Shown: positions 8,283-17,980, numbered from the stretch's first letter. The stretch is DNA of 64,000 bases from Oryzomonas japonica (GCF_008802365.1 NZ_VZQZ01000003.1:300138-364137), one strand, 5' to 3'. Numbers and translations are program-made. The notes: a model not told the origin generated them from the letters alone.

Positions 8283-9029
8283 TTACTTGGGCATCGGACA
8301 GTACATGTTGCCGTAGGGACGCTTGCTGCGGGGCAACACCTTGACGAACCGCTCCTTGAGCACCTCTTGTACATCAAGTTTGAAATCCTGGCAAAACTCA
8401 GCGACGTATCCTTCCAACGCCGCTCGATCATCGTCGTCCAACTCGAAAACGCCGACCTCCTTGGCCAGACGGGACTCATCCACGCCGCCGCGCACGTAGA
8501 TCACGCCGCCGTGCATGCCGGTGCCGAACAGGTAGCCATGCTTGTCCTTTGCCGGGTCGTCGGTGAACATGCCCAGAAGGATCAGCACGCCACCGGCCAT
8601 GTATTCGCCGAAGAAGTCTCCCGCCTTGCCGCCGGCAATCAGCACCGGCTTGTTTTCCTGGTAGGACTTCATGTGGATGCCGACCCGGTACCCCACATCC
8701 TTCCTGATGTGAATCTTGCCGCCGCGCATGCCGTAGCCCAAGACGTCGCCAGCGTGACCATGGACGATGACCTTGCCGGCGTTCATGGTGTTGCCGATAT
8801 TATCCTGGCCATTCTCGTTCACGATGATGGTTGCGCCGTTCATGAATGCGGCCAGATCGTTGCCCGGAACGCCGTTGATGGTGATGGTCACCGGCTTGTT
8901 GATGCCGTCGCCGATGAAGTACTGGCCGTTGACGTTATTCAACTCGATCTGGTCCGTACCGGCCAGCACCGCCTCGCGTATGGTGCTGTTGAGATCGCGG
9001 TAATAGATGCCCTGCGCGTTTATCTTCAT
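8283..9029 (-). CDS. Glutamate synthase GXGXG-domain subunit (GltB3)
   Basis: A 248-residue stand-alone version of the C-terminal GXGXG beta-helix domain of glutamate synthase. Repeated Gly-rich turns are visible (MNAGKVIVHGHAGDVLGYGM, MRGGKIHIRKD, MAGGVLILLG, MHGGVIYVRGG). In fused GltB this domain is structural and packs against the synthase barrel. It is the last gene of the operon and is separated from the amidotransferase gene by a 150-base gap filled by a palindromic repeat. A terminator follows. Confidence 0.9.
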   Translation of the reverse strand: MKINAQGIYYRDLNSTIREAVLAGTDQIELNNVNGQYFIGDGINKPVTITINGVPGNDLAAFMNGATIIVNENGQDNIGNTMNAGKVIVHGHAGDVLGYGMRGGKIHIRKDVGYRVGIHMKSYQENKPVLIAGGKAGDFFGEYMAGGVLILLGMFTDDPAKDKHGYLFGTGMHGGVIYVRGGVDESRLAKEVGVFELDDDDRAALEGYVAEFCQDFKLDVQEVLKERFVKVLPRSKRPYGNMYCPMPK

Positions 9030-9061
9030 ATAAGCTCCTTAACAGGCCGTTGAAAAAACCA

Positions 9062-9180
9062 GGTTGTTCAAAAATAGTCAGATCGTCGCACCCGGAGAAG
9101 GCCCTGAGGAGGCGTAGCAGCGCTACGCCGCACGAAAGGGCCTTCGAGGATGGCGGCGAGATGGCTGTTTTTCAACAACC
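9062..9180. repeat. Large imperfect palindromic element
   Basis: Outer arms GGTTGTTCAAAAA and TTTTTCAACAACC, inner arms GAAGGCCCT / AGGGCCTTC, and a core GCGTAG-N5-CTACGC form one nested inverted repeat of about 119 bases. It fills the gap between the gltB1- and gltB3-like genes. It resembles a dispersed non-coding repeat (REP/MITE type); copy number cannot be judged here. Confidence 0.75.
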
Positions 9181-9181
9181 G

Positions 9182-10294
9182 CTAAACGTTTCCTTCTACC
9201 ATGGCGATGACCGGCTCTCCCCCGCGCGGTGTCCAGATGCGTGCAGGAGCGGGGCATATCTCGCGGATGGCCGACTCTTCGGAGGCCATGTAGACGAAGT
9301 CGTCCTTTTCAGCGCAGACGAGCGGCCGCAGCTTGACCCGGTCATTGAGCCCGATCAGCCCCTTGTTGCTGGCGAACAGAATGGCGAACGGTCCGTTCAA
9401 GAGGGCGCTGCCGTAGATCTGGCGGATGGCGGTGTAGAGATCCCGCTCGTTCTGGGGGAGCTGATCGATCAGCGACCAGAAGGGGGGCGCCAGGGCGGTG
9501 CAGGCCAGTGCGGGCGACAGCCCGTGCTTGCGGATCAGCAGGTCGAGCGTGTAGGCCACCACCTCGGTGTCGGTCAGCATGGTACACAGGTAGCCGTACA
9601 TCTCCAGGTAGCGTTTGTTGATGCCGTAGGACGAGATCTCGCCATTGTGGACGATGGACCAGTCCAAAAGGGTGAAGGGGTGGGCGCCGCCCCACCAGCC
9701 GGGGGTATTGGTGGGGAAACGGTTGTGGGCGGTCCAGATGTGGCCGCTGTACTCCTCGAGGCGGAAAAACTCGGCAATCTCTTCAGGGAACCCAACCCCC
9801 TTGAAGGCACCCATGTTTTTGCCGGAGGAAACCACAAAGGCTCCTTCGATCTCGTGATTGATGGCCATGACGTGGCGGACGATGATGTCCGAGTCGGTCA
9901 TGCCCTGGTATTCCACCGCTTCCCGGTACTCGTCGGTCTCCAGAGGGGTGGCGAAGTAGCGCTTGAACACCGGAGGATTGGCGATCGCCTTGGTGCGGCG
10001 GGTCGGAATATCTTCCTGCAGTTCGATGTGGAAGTTCGCATCCAGATATTCCTCGGCCAGTTGCTGGGCCATGGCGTTCTCGTACATGAGGTGGAAGGCG
10101 TAGAAGTCCTTGAACTCCGGGTAGATGCCATAGGCGCCGAAACCGCCTCCCAACCCGTTGCCACGGTCATGCATAAGCGAGATGGATTTGATGATCACCG
10201 AGCCTTCGACCCGTGTCCCCTTTTTGGAGATGAAACCGGTCAGGCCGCAGTTGGAGATGTCTTTCTGAAAGATGTGGGTAGGTTGTGGTTTCAT
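9182..10294 (-). CDS. Glutamate synthase glutamine amidotransferase subunit (GltB1, class II)
   Basis: A 370-residue class-II glutamine amidotransferase. The predicted catalytic nucleophile is Cys16 in NCGLTGFISKKG, preceded by a 15-residue leader that should be removed to expose it, as in GltB precursors. Later motifs include AHNRFPTNTPGWWGGAHPF and VHNGEISSYGINKRYL. It releases ammonia from glutamine for the GltB2 barrel. Separate GltB1, GltB2 and GltB3 genes define the archaeal-type glutamate synthase. Confidence 0.93.
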   Translation of the reverse strand: MKPQPTHIFQKDISNCGLTGFISKKGTRVEGSVIIKSISLMHDRGNGLGGGFGAYGIYPEFKDFYAFHLMYENAMAQQLAEEYLDANFHIELQEDIPTRRTKAIANPPVFKRYFATPLETDEYREAVEYQGMTDSDIIVRHVMAINHEIEGAFVVSSGKNMGAFKGVGFPEEIAEFFRLEEYSGHIWTAHNRFPTNTPGWWGGAHPFTLLDWSIVHNGEISSYGINKRYLEMYGYLCTMLTDTEVVAYTLDLLIRKHGLSPALACTALAPPFWSLIDQLPQNERDLYTAIRQIYGSALLNGPFAILFASNKGLIGLNDRVKLRPLVCAEKDDFVYMASEESAIREICPAPARIWTPRGGEPVIAMVEGNV

Positions 10295-10371
10295 AGATCG
10301 TCCTTAATGCAGGGGTAATTTGTCTTCACCCGCTCATGGGCAGGCATCGGCAATGCTGTCCCTACATAGGT

Positions 10372-11682
10372 TTAATGTCCCGCCGCCCGCTCTGCACGGC
10401 CGTTATCGGCCACTTTCCCCTGTGGCGCAAAAAGTCTATTCCTGATCTCCTTGGAGAGATGGAGGAATCCGAAATCAGGTGTGAGCAGGCTCTCCCTGAA
10501 GGGGGGCATATCGACCTTTTCCCGGATCAAGCCCGAGAAGATGCCGGCCCGGTCAACATTCCCCACCAGTACCGCGCCCACCAGTCGGTTGTCCTGCAAC
10601 ACAACCTTGCGGTACTGGTAATTCTGGATGTCCTGATAGGTATGGATCTCATACTGGGTCGGGTCCTTGGGGTTGGTGACCCCCATGGAGATGGTGGAGA
10701 CCTTGAAGAACTCGATGGAGTTCATGGCCAGGCCCCCCACATATTCCTTCGTCCCCCCTGCCATGGCGGCACCGGCGATGTCTCCCTGAATGTAGGCATC
10801 GGGCCAGATCGGCATGGGGTTCTTCTGCCCGCTGAAGAAGTCGGCCGCCTCGGCCACATCGCCGGCGGCATAGATATCCTTGCTGGAGGTCTGCATCGTC
10901 GCATCCACCACGATGCCGCGGTTGACCTCGATGTCGCTCCCCTTGAGGAAGGTTGCAGCCGGGCGTACGCCGATGGCCACGACAACGGTATCACAGGGGA
11001 TGAAGTCACCCGATTTGAGGGTTACGCCGCTGATCTCGGCTCCGTCCCCTTCGATACGGACGACCGTGTCCTCGGTGATGACGTCGATGCCGTTGGCCTT
11101 CATCTTGCGGGCCACGATCTTGCCGGCCGGTCGGTCGAAGGCCGAGGAAAGGACCCGGTCGGCCAGTTCGACGACGGTCACCGACTTGTCCAGCAGGTTC
11201 AGGCCCTCGGCAGCCTTGAGGCCGATCAGGCCGCCGCCGATGACTACGGCGCGGTTGATGTCCGGGGCGATGCCTTTCAGTTTGGCAGCGTCTTCCCAGG
11301 TGGTGAAGGTAAAGATGCGGTCCTTGTCGGACATCCCTTCGATGGGCGGGATGAACGGGTCGCCGCCGGTGGCCAGCAGGAGCTTGTCGTAGGCAATGGC
11401 GTCGCCGCCGGCCAGTTTGACCTTCTTGGCCTTGGTGTCCACCCCTACGACTTCCGATGCCAGCAGCAGATTGATGCGGTTCTGGGCGTAGAAGTCATCC
11501 GGCAGATAGGCCATACGTTTCTCGTTGATCAGGCCGCCCAGCAGGTAGGAGATCAGCGGCCGGCCATAGACATTATGCTTTTCCCGCGATATGACCGTGA
11601 TATTGCCCAGCTGGTCCCGCTCGCGGATGGCGCGGACAGCGCCCACGGCAGCTACGGAATTGCCGACGATTACGTAGTTCAT
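10372..11682 (-). CDS. FAD/NAD(P)-dependent oxidoreductase of the glutamate synthase operon
   Basis: A 436-residue pyridine-nucleotide-disulfide oxidoreductase-fold protein. The N-terminal FAD motif is YVIVGNSVAAVGAVRAI, the NAD(P) motif is VVIGGGLIGLKAAEGL near residue 150, and the second FAD motif is DIYAAGDVAEAADFF. It resembles the NADH-dependent nitrite-reductase/rubredoxin-reductase class and has no thioredoxin-reductase CxxC. It overlaps the ferredoxin gene by 4 bases (ATGA), so the two are translationally coupled. It probably supplies electrons to the synthase, replacing the bacterial GltD subunit. Confidence 0.88.
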   Translation of the reverse strand: MNYVIVGNSVAAVGAVRAIRERDQLGNITVISREKHNVYGRPLISYLLGGLINEKRMAYLPDDFYAQNRINLLLASEVVGVDTKAKKVKLAGGDAIAYDKLLLATGGDPFIPPIEGMSDKDRIFTFTTWEDAAKLKGIAPDINRAVVIGGGLIGLKAAEGLNLLDKSVTVVELADRVLSSAFDRPAGKIVARKMKANGIDVITEDTVVRIEGDGAEISGVTLKSGDFIPCDTVVVAIGVRPAATFLKGSDIEVNRGIVVDATMQTSSKDIYAAGDVAEAADFFSGQKNPMPIWPDAYIQGDIAGAAMAGGTKEYVGGLAMNSIEFFKVSTISMGVTNPKDPTQYEIHTYQDIQNYQYRKVVLQDNRLVGAVLVGNVDRAGIFSGLIREKVDMPPFRESLLTPDFGFLHLSKEIRNRLFAPQGKVADNGRAERAAGH

Positions 11683-12128
11683 TTCTGGCTCCCCTCCCTG
11701 TACACGAGTGCCCGGTTGGGGCAGGCGTCAACGCAGGCCGGCGACTTCCTGTCCGGGCAGAGGTCGCACTTGTTGGCCTTTTTCTTCTTGAGGTTGCGCT
11801 GGATGGCGCCATAGGGGCAGGCCATCACGCATGACCAGCATCCCACGCACTGTTCGGTGTCGATGCGCACGACCCCTTCGGCATTTTTCTGGATGGCGCC
11901 TGAAATGCACGCCCGCAGGCAATCCGGCTCGTCGCAGTGCCGGCAGGTGGTCGAAAGGGAGATGATCCCGCCGTGCAACTCCTCCACCGTACAGCGGGAG
12001 ATGGGACGTTCCGGCTCATGGAGAAAGGCCTTGACCGGGTCTTTCGAGAGTGAATGCTCGGTGACGCAGCCCACCTCGCACAGGTGGCAGCCAATGCAGG
12101 CATCTTCAATGGTGTAGATTCGTTTCAT
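11679..12128 (-). CDS. Multi-cluster 4Fe-4S ferredoxin subunit (HycB/CooF-like)
   Basis: A 149-residue protein with four cysteine clusters: CIGCHLCEVGC, then CRHCDEPDCLRAC, CVGCWSCVMACPYGA, and CDLCPDRKSPACVDACP. This is the four-cluster pattern of electron-transfer subunits of complex oxidoreductases. It lies 3 bases after GltB2 and overlaps the FAD subunit, indicating an electron wire from the flavoprotein to glutamate synthase. Confidence 0.92.
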   Translation of the reverse strand: MKRIYTIEDACIGCHLCEVGCVTEHSLSKDPVKAFLHEPERPISRCTVEELHGGIISLSTTCRHCDEPDCLRACISGAIQKNAEGVVRIDTEQCVGCWSCVMACPYGAIQRNLKKKKANKCDLCPDRKSPACVDACPNRALVYREGSQK

Positions 12129-12131
12129 GGT

Positions 12132-13661
12132 CTATTCTCCAGCCGGCATGACGCCGAGCAAGTTCATATCCTTCTCCGTCAACCCGACGGCACGCAGTTT
12201 GTAGCGGTTGCCGCGCAGTGATTCCAGGGCGTTCAACCCCATGCCGCCCAGGATTTCCTTCATCTCGTGGCCCCAGGCGTGGACCAGGTTCACCAGCTTT
12301 TCGGCGCCGATCTCCGGGTTGAGGCGTTTGGCCAGGTAGGGGTTGTTGGTGGTGATCCCCCAGGGACACTTGCCGGTGTAGCAGCGCTGGCACAGGGTGC
12401 AGCCCATGGCCAGCAGGGCGGAGGTCCCCAGATTGATGGCGTCGGCGCCCAGGGCGATGGCCTTGATGGCGTCGCCGGAATTTCGTACGCCGCCGCCGAC
12501 CACGATGGACACCTGATTACGGATGCCTTCATCACGCAACCGGGAGTCTACCGCTGCCAGGGCCAGTTCCATGGGGATGCCCACGTTGTCGCGGATTACC
12601 TGCGGTGCGGCGCCCGTGCCGCCGCGGAACCCGTCGATGGTGATGATGTCGGCGCCGGCCCGGGCCACGCCCGAGGCGATGGCGGCTATGTGGTGCACGG
12701 CGGCGATCTTGACCGACACCGGCTTGGTGTAGTTGGTGGCCTCTTTCAAGGCGTAGATCAACTGGCGCAGGTCCTCGATGGAGTAGATGTCGTGGTGCGG
12801 CGCCGGCGAGATCGCGTCGGAGCCCATGGGGATCATGCGGGTCTCGGAGATCTGGTCATCGACCTTTTCTCCCGGCAGGTGACCACCGATACCCGGTTTG
12901 GCGCCCTGGCCGATTTTGATCTCGATGCCGACTCCGGCATTCAGGTACTGTTCGCTGACGCCGAAACGGCCCGAGGCCACCTGGACGATGACGTTTTTGC
13001 CGTATTTGAAAAGGTCCTTGTGCAGGCCACCCTCGCCGGTATTGTAGATCGTGCCCAGTTCCTGGGCTGCCGCGGCCATGGCGCGATGGGCATTCAGGTT
13101 CAGGGCGCCGTAGCTCATGGCCGAGAAGATGAAAGGATATTCCAGGGTGAGCTGGGGGGATAGTTTGGTCTTCAGCTCCGGCTTCCCGGTTTTTTCGTTG
13201 TGGACGACTTCGATACGGTCAGGTTTTTTGCCCAGATAGGTACGCAGTTCCATCGGCTCGCGAAGCGGATCGATGGAGGGGTTGGTTACCTGCGATGCGT
13301 CCAGAAGCAGGTGGTCCCAGTAAATAGGGTACTTGGCCGGGTTGCCCATGGCTGTCAGCAGGATGCCGCCGGTGTCGGCCTGGGCATACACGTTGCGGAT
13401 ATGGGCTGCGGACCAGGACTCGTTCTTTTTGAAAGTTTCCTGGTTGGAGCGGATGGTAATGGCACCGGTGGGGCAGAGCGCCGAACAGCGGCGGCAGCCG
13501 ATACAGAGCGTATTGTCTTCAGCCAGGCGGTCGTCGGCTTCCACGTAGCTGTGGACCTCATAAGCGCACTGGCGGACGCATACCTTGCAGCGGATACACT
13601 TGGGGTCGCTACGTTCGATCATGAACTCGTTGAATGATTCGTTGACGGATTTATAAAGCAC
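12132..13661 (-). CDS. Glutamate synthase FMN-barrel subunit with N-terminal ferredoxin domain (GltB2)
   Basis: A 509-residue protein starting with GTG after GGAGGAGG. Residues about 15-75 carry two 4Fe-4S motifs (CIRCKVCVRQC and CIGCRRCSALCP). The rest is the FMN-binding barrel of glutamate synthase (FIFSAMSYGALNLNAHRAMA, VSVKIAAVHHIAAIASGVA, DGFRGGTGAAPQ) and the cluster motif CTLCQRCYTGKCPWG near residue 430. It condenses ammonia with 2-oxoglutarate and reduces the product to glutamate. First gene of the five-gene operon, transcribed from the sigma-54 promoter at 13769. Confidence 0.95.
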   Translation of the reverse strand: MLYKSVNESFNEFMIERSDPKCIRCKVCVRQCAYEVHSYVEADDRLAEDNTLCIGCRRCSALCPTGAITIRSNQETFKKNESWSAAHIRNVYAQADTGGILLTAMGNPAKYPIYWDHLLLDASQVTNPSIDPLREPMELRTYLGKKPDRIEVVHNEKTGKPELKTKLSPQLTLEYPFIFSAMSYGALNLNAHRAMAAAAQELGTIYNTGEGGLHKDLFKYGKNVIVQVASGRFGVSEQYLNAGVGIEIKIGQGAKPGIGGHLPGEKVDDQISETRMIPMGSDAISPAPHHDIYSIEDLRQLIYALKEATNYTKPVSVKIAAVHHIAAIASGVARAGADIITIDGFRGGTGAAPQVIRDNVGIPMELALAAVDSRLRDEGIRNQVSIVVGGGVRNSGDAIKAIALGADAINLGTSALLAMGCTLCQRCYTGKCPWGITTNNPYLAKRLNPEIGAEKLVNLVHAWGHEMKEILGGMGLNALESLRGNRYKLRAVGLTEKDMNLLGVMPAGE

Positions 13662-13673
13662 TTTCTACCTCCT

Positions 13674-13687
13674 CCGGTACAGACCGG
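13674..13687 (-). promoter_or_regulatory. Hairpin immediately upstream of the gltB2 ribosome site
   Basis: Stem CCGGT / ACCGG with a four-base loop overlaps the start of the GGAGGAGG ribosome site of gltB2. A second palindrome (TCGGCATGCCGA, 13723-13734) lies further upstream in the leader. These could modulate translation or antitermination; function is inferred. Confidence 0.35.
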
Positions 13688-13768
13688 GTTCCTGCGCAGA
13701 ACGGGGCGCGCGGCCGCAGTCATCGGCATGCCGAAAGCTCATGGGCTGATAGCGAACTATTTGCTTAA

Positions 13769-13782
13769 GCAACCATTGTGCC
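13769..13782 (-). promoter_or_regulatory. Sigma-54 (RpoN) promoter of the glutamate synthase operon
   Basis: On the minus strand the sequence reads GGCACAATGGTTGC: the -24 GG and -12 GC are exactly 10 bases apart and match the consensus TGGCAC-N5-TTGC. The predicted transcription start is near 13757, giving a leader of about 96 bases before gltB2. Confidence 0.8.
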
Positions 13783-13980
13783 CGAAAAAACAGTTGCGGC
13801 TAAGGCGGGACCATGAGTATTATTACCCCTTGAAATAGCGGGGTATTTGCCGGTTGTCTTCCCGCGGCGACACTGCCGCGGTTTCCGGGCGTTCGGCATT
13901 GTGTGTTTTGTTTACGCTGATTTTTGAGTCGTTTTACTACACAGATGTGTACGAGTGGCGCCTGGGCGCCTCGGGTTGCA

Positions 13981-16146
13981 ATGAATATTTCCCGCAAGAC
14001 AATCCTCGTCATCGTCAGCACCTTTATCGGGCTGGTCTTTATCCTGGCCATAACCTCCGACTTCATTCTGCTCAACAGCTTTGCCAATCTCGAAAACAAA
14101 CTGCTCGGCGAAAGCATCGCCAAATTGAAGTATGAAATACGGGAGAGCCTCGACGATATGGAGTCGTGCGCCCGGGATTACGTCGCGCTGGTGCAGAAGG
14201 GGGGCGCGAGTGAAATCGGCACGTTGGATACCGACTCGCTTGTCAACCATCATGTGGATTTTGTCGCCGTGTACAACGCTGCTGGAGAACTGCTCTCGGC
14301 CAAGTCGGCGGATTATCATTACCGCAGGCCTGCCGGTCTTGATGATGGACTTGTGCAATGTCTCGGCAAAACCGCACTTTTTGCCATAAAGGGCAAGGAC
14401 CGGCATCTGAAGGGGGCCATCCGTAACGGCGCGCGTTTGCACCAGGTCGTTGTCAGGCCTTGTGCCGGCGGAGGCGTCCTGCTTGTGGGCAGGAACATCG
14501 ACCGGGAAGAGATTGCCCAATTATCCGACATAAGCGAGTTTGCCCTCGAAATCCGGCAGGTCCGGGACGAAGGGTTGCCGGCCGACTTCAAGGAAGCGCT
14601 TGCCGATCTGGGCGACGGGGCATCCTTTCATGCGGTTCCGCTTGATGAGTCGCATATAGCGGGCTATGCCCTGTTCAACGATATCAACGGGCAGCCGCTT
14701 TTCATCGCCAAGCTGACCGAACGGCGCCTGTTGTACCAGCAGGGGAAGGCAAGCATTACCTATATCCTGGCCGCCCTTTGCGTTGCCGGCTTTGTTTTTT
14801 GCTGCGTGATGCTGTTTTTTGTCCGGGAGACGGTCCTCAAACGCCTTGGGATTCTCAGCGCCACCGTTCGGCAGATCAGCAACGACAGCGATATCTCCTC
14901 ACGCCTGAAGGTCACGGAGCACAACGACGAACTGGATGATCTGGCCTTGACCATCAACGGTATGCTGGATTCGTTGGAACGGGCCGAAGTTACCCTGCGG
15001 GAGCGGGAAGAACAGTATCGCATCCTGTTCGAACGGGCGCCGGACAGCATATTGCTGCTCGGTACGGAGGGGGATGAGAGCGGCAGGATCGTTGCCGCCA
15101 ACAAGGCCTCGGCCATCCAGCACGGTTATACGGTTGAAGAGTTGTGCGGCATGAGCATTCATGATCTCAATGTCCCGGAGTCCAACGAGGCCTCGGCGGA
15201 TTGGATGGAGCGCATTTTCAGCGGCCAGTGGATAACCTTCGAGGTGTGGCACTTCAGAAAGGATGGGGCGCGCTTCCCCCTTGAAGTGCATGCCGGCCCG
15301 GTCAAGTTGAACGGCAAAAATTATATCCTCGGGTTTGATCGGGACATCACCTCCCGCAAGCTGGCGGAGGAGACCGACCATATGTACATGGAACAAATTC
15401 GCCAGTTGAATACCGAGCTTGCCCGTCAGGCCAACGGCCTGGAAGCTGCCAATAGCGAGCTGGAGGCTTTCAATTATTCGGTATCCCATGACTTGCGCGG
15501 CCCGCTTACGCGTATTTCCGGGTACAGCCAACTGATACTGGAGGAGGCTGCGCTCGATTCCCAGACCCGGTCGTACGTAACCCGGATCTACGAATCCAGT
15601 TGCTGGCTGAACGAGATGATCGATGCCATGCTCAGGCTGGCCCAACTGGCACGTAGCGAATTTCAGCCCCAGCAGGTCGATCTCAGCGCTATTGTCGAGA
15701 GCCTGTCGATTGATTTCAGGGCTGCGGAACCGGAACGGAGGCCGGAGGTGGTCATCGCCCCCGGCCTGACCGTCGTTGGCGACCTGCGGCTCTTGAAGAT
15801 ACTGCTGACCAATCTGTTCAGCAATGCCTGGAAGTATACCGCTCACAGCCCCTCCCCCCGGATCGAGTTCGGCGCGTTGCATAATGGTCCTGTTCCGGTT
15901 TTCTTCATCAGCGACACGGGTGCCGGTTTCGACATGAAGGATGTGGACCGGCTCTTCCGCGTGTTCACCCGTTTGCACGATCCCGGTCAGTTTGCGGGAA
16001 ACGGCATCGGCCTGGCGACGGTGCAACGCATCGTCAATCGTCACGGCGGCAGGATCTGGGCCGAAGGCGAACCCCAAAAAGGCGCCACGTTCTATTTTAC
16101 CCTCCAGCCCGATAACCCATCTGTTTCCCGCTCTTTTGCATCTTGA
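13981..16146 (+). CDS. Membrane sensor histidine kinase (CHASE4-HAMP-PAS-HisKA-HATPase)
   Basis: A 721-residue kinase. One membrane helix at about 8-28, a periplasmic CHASE4-type domain (about 35-235), a second helix (about 260-280), HAMP, a PAS domain (about 345-460), HisKA with phospho-acceptor His503 (NYSVSHDLRGPLTRISG), and an ATPase domain with LTNLFSNAWKY, DTGAGF and GNGIGLATV boxes. The ATG at 13981 was chosen because the first helix begins there; a TTG at 13924 would add 19 residues without a signal. No response regulator is adjacent, so it is an orphan kinase in this window. Confidence 0.9.
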   Translation: MNISRKTILVIVSTFIGLVFILAITSDFILLNSFANLENKLLGESIAKLKYEIRESLDDMESCARDYVALVQKGGASEIGTLDTDSLVNHHVDFVAVYNAAGELLSAKSADYHYRRPAGLDDGLVQCLGKTALFAIKGKDRHLKGAIRNGARLHQVVVRPCAGGGVLLVGRNIDREEIAQLSDISEFALEIRQVRDEGLPADFKEALADLGDGASFHAVPLDESHIAGYALFNDINGQPLFIAKLTERRLLYQQGKASITYILAALCVAGFVFCCVMLFFVRETVLKRLGILSATVRQISNDSDISSRLKVTEHNDELDDLALTINGMLDSLERAEVTLREREEQYRILFERAPDSILLLGTEGDESGRIVAANKASAIQHGYTVEELCGMSIHDLNVPESNEASADWMERIFSGQWITFEVWHFRKDGARFPLEVHAGPVKLNGKNYILGFDRDITSRKLAEETDHMYMEQIRQLNTELARQANGLEAANSELEAFNYSVSHDLRGPLTRISGYSQLILEEAALDSQTRSYVTRIYESSCWLNEMIDAMLRLAQLARSEFQPQQVDLSAIVESLSIDFRAAEPERRPEVVIAPGLTVVGDLRLLKILLTNLFSNAWKYTAHSPSPRIEFGALHNGPVPVFFISDTGAGFDMKDVDRLFRVFTRLHDPGQFAGNGIGLATVQRIVNRHGGRIWAEGEPQKGATFYFTLQPDNPSVSRSFAS

Positions 16147-16248
16147 CGCGCATGTTTGGCTGTGCTATTAAAACAGTTCTTTAAAATCAATATGTTAAAT
16201 TGCATATGATTTTGCGCGAGCAAATTTTCTTTTGATGTGGAGGCGGTG

Positions 16249-17907
16249 ATGTCACAGCAAATCACTCTAACGGTAGGTGGGCTCCTGGACGACATGGCGC
16301 GTCGTTTCCCGGAAAACGACGCCCTGGTCCATCCCCAACGCGGTCTGCGTTACAACTACAAGGAATTTAACGAGGTCTGCCGGCAGGTCGCCAAAGGTCT
16401 GCTCGCCATGGGGGTTAAAAAAGGCGACAAGGTTGCCATCTGGGCCTACAACGTTCCCGAGTGGGTCATGCTCCAGTTCGCCACGGCCAAGATCGGCGCC
16501 GTGCTGGTAACGGTCAATACCGCCTACAAATCGGCCGAGCTTGACTATATCCTCAATCAGTCCGACTCCACCACGCTCTTCATGGTCAAGTCCTTCAAGG
16601 ATACCGATTACGTACAAACCGTGTACGACGTGGTGCCGGAACTTCAGGCTGCAGAGCCGGGCAAAGTGGCGTGCCCGAAGCTGCCCTATCTCAAAAATGT
16701 GGTCTTTATCGGCGATCAGGCCCCTGGGGGCATGTTCACGTTCGAGGCGATGGCCGAGGCCGGAAAGCGGATATCCGATGCTGAACTGAACGCCGTCGAG
16801 GCGACCCTCGACTGCCATGACGTGATCAATATGCAGTACACCTCCGGCACGACCGGCTTTCCCAAGGGGGTCATGCTGACCCACTTCAATCTCGTCAACA
16901 ACGGTTTCAATATCGGCGAATGCATGAAGTTCACCGAAAAGGACCGCCTCTGCATCACGGTGCCGTTTTTCCACTGCTTCGGCTGCGTGCTGGGGGTCAT
17001 GGCCTGCGTTACCCATGGTTCGACCATGGTGCCGGTGGAGATCTTCGATCCGCTCAAGGTGCTGCAGACGGTCCAACAGGAGAGGTGCACGGCGCTCCAT
17101 GGCGTGCCGACCATGTTCATTGCCGAAATGGAACATCCGGAATTTTCCAAGTTCGACCTCAGCACCCTGCGCACCGGCATCATGGCCGGTTCGGTCTGCC
17201 CCATCGAGGTAATGAAGCGGGCGGTGAAGGATATGAACCTGACCGAGATCACCAGTGTCTACGGGCAGACCGAATCCTCACCCGGCATTACCCAAACCCG
17301 CACCGACGACCCGATCGAACTGAGGGTGGCCACGGTCGGTCGGGCTCTGCCGGGCGCCGAGGTCAAGATCGTCGATATCGAAACCGGCGCCGCCCTGCCG
17401 CCCGGTAAGCAGGGCGAGTTGTGCGGCCGTGGGTATATGGTCATGAAAGGCTATTACAAGATGCCGGAGGAAACCGCCAAGGTGATCGACGCCGACGGCT
17501 GGCTGCATACCGGCGATCTGGCCATAATGGACGAGAACGGCTACTGCAAGATTACCGGACGGATCAAGCAGATGATCATCAGGGGAGGGGAGAATATCTA
17601 CCCCCGGGAGATCGAGGAGTTCCTCTACACCCATCCCAAGGTTTCCGATGTCCAGGTCTATGGCGTGCCTGACCGCAAGTACGGCGAACAGGTGATGGCG
17701 GCCATTATCCTCAAGAAGGGGCTGGAGATGACCGAGGCGGAGGTTCGGGAATTTTGCAAGGGGCGGATCGCCAACTACAAGGTTCCCAAGTATGTCAAGT
17801 TTGTGGACGGGTATCCCATGACCGCCTCGGGCAAGATCCAAAAGTTCAAGCTGCGGGAGATGGCCATCAAGGAGCTGCAATTGGAGGATGCCGGCGAGAC
17901 GGCGTAG
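16249..17907 (+). CDS. AMP-dependent acyl-CoA synthetase (fatty-acid/medium-chain type)
   Basis: A 552-residue adenylate-forming enzyme that activates a carboxylic acid to its CoA thioester with ATP. The AMP-binding P-loop [12 protein letters not shown] is near residue 195, YGQTESSPG near 340, the hinge [10 protein letters not shown] near 420, and the C-terminal catalytic lysine segment is [14 protein letters not shown]. The start at 16249 (MSQQITLTV) follows GGAGG. Length and motifs fit FadD/AcsA2-type medium- or long-chain ligases; the exact acid is not readable. Confidence 0.9.
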   Translation: MSQQITLTVGGLLDDMARRFPENDALVHPQRGLRYNYKEFNEVCRQVAKGLLAMGVKKGDKVAIWAYNVPEWVMLQFATAKIGAVLVTVNTAYKSAELDYILNQSDSTTLFMVKSFKDTDYVQTVYDVVPELQAAEPGKVACPKLPYLKNVVFIGDQAPGGMFTFEAMAEAGKRISDAELNAVEATLDCHDVINMQYTSGTTGFPKGVMLTHFNLVNNGFNIGECMKFTEKDRLCITVPFFHCFGCVLGVMACVTHGSTMVPVEIFDPLKVLQTVQQERCTALHGVPTMFIAEMEHPEFSKFDLSTLRTGIMAGSVCPIEVMKRAVKDMNLTEITSVYGQTESSPGITQTRTDDPIELRVATVGRALPGAEVKIVDIETGAALPPGKQGELCGRGYMVMKGYYKMPEETAKVIDADGWLHTGDLAIMDENGYCKITGRIKQMIIRGGENIYPREIEEFLYTHPKVSDVQVYGVPDRKYGEQVMAAIILKKGLEMTEAEVREFCKGRIANYKVPKYVKFVDGYPMTASGKIQKFKLREMAIKELQLEDAGETA

Positions 17908-17980
17908 CTTCGGAGGGATGGGCGGATTGACCGGACGGTCCGTTTACCTGCGGGATTTCGGCATGGCAAGGTAGTGTGAT

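Noticed and set aside
9050..10318. 422-residue plus-strand frame opposite the amidotransferase subunit
   Set aside because: It is the antisense shadow of a well-supported gene in GC-rich DNA and shows no family motifs or ribosome site.
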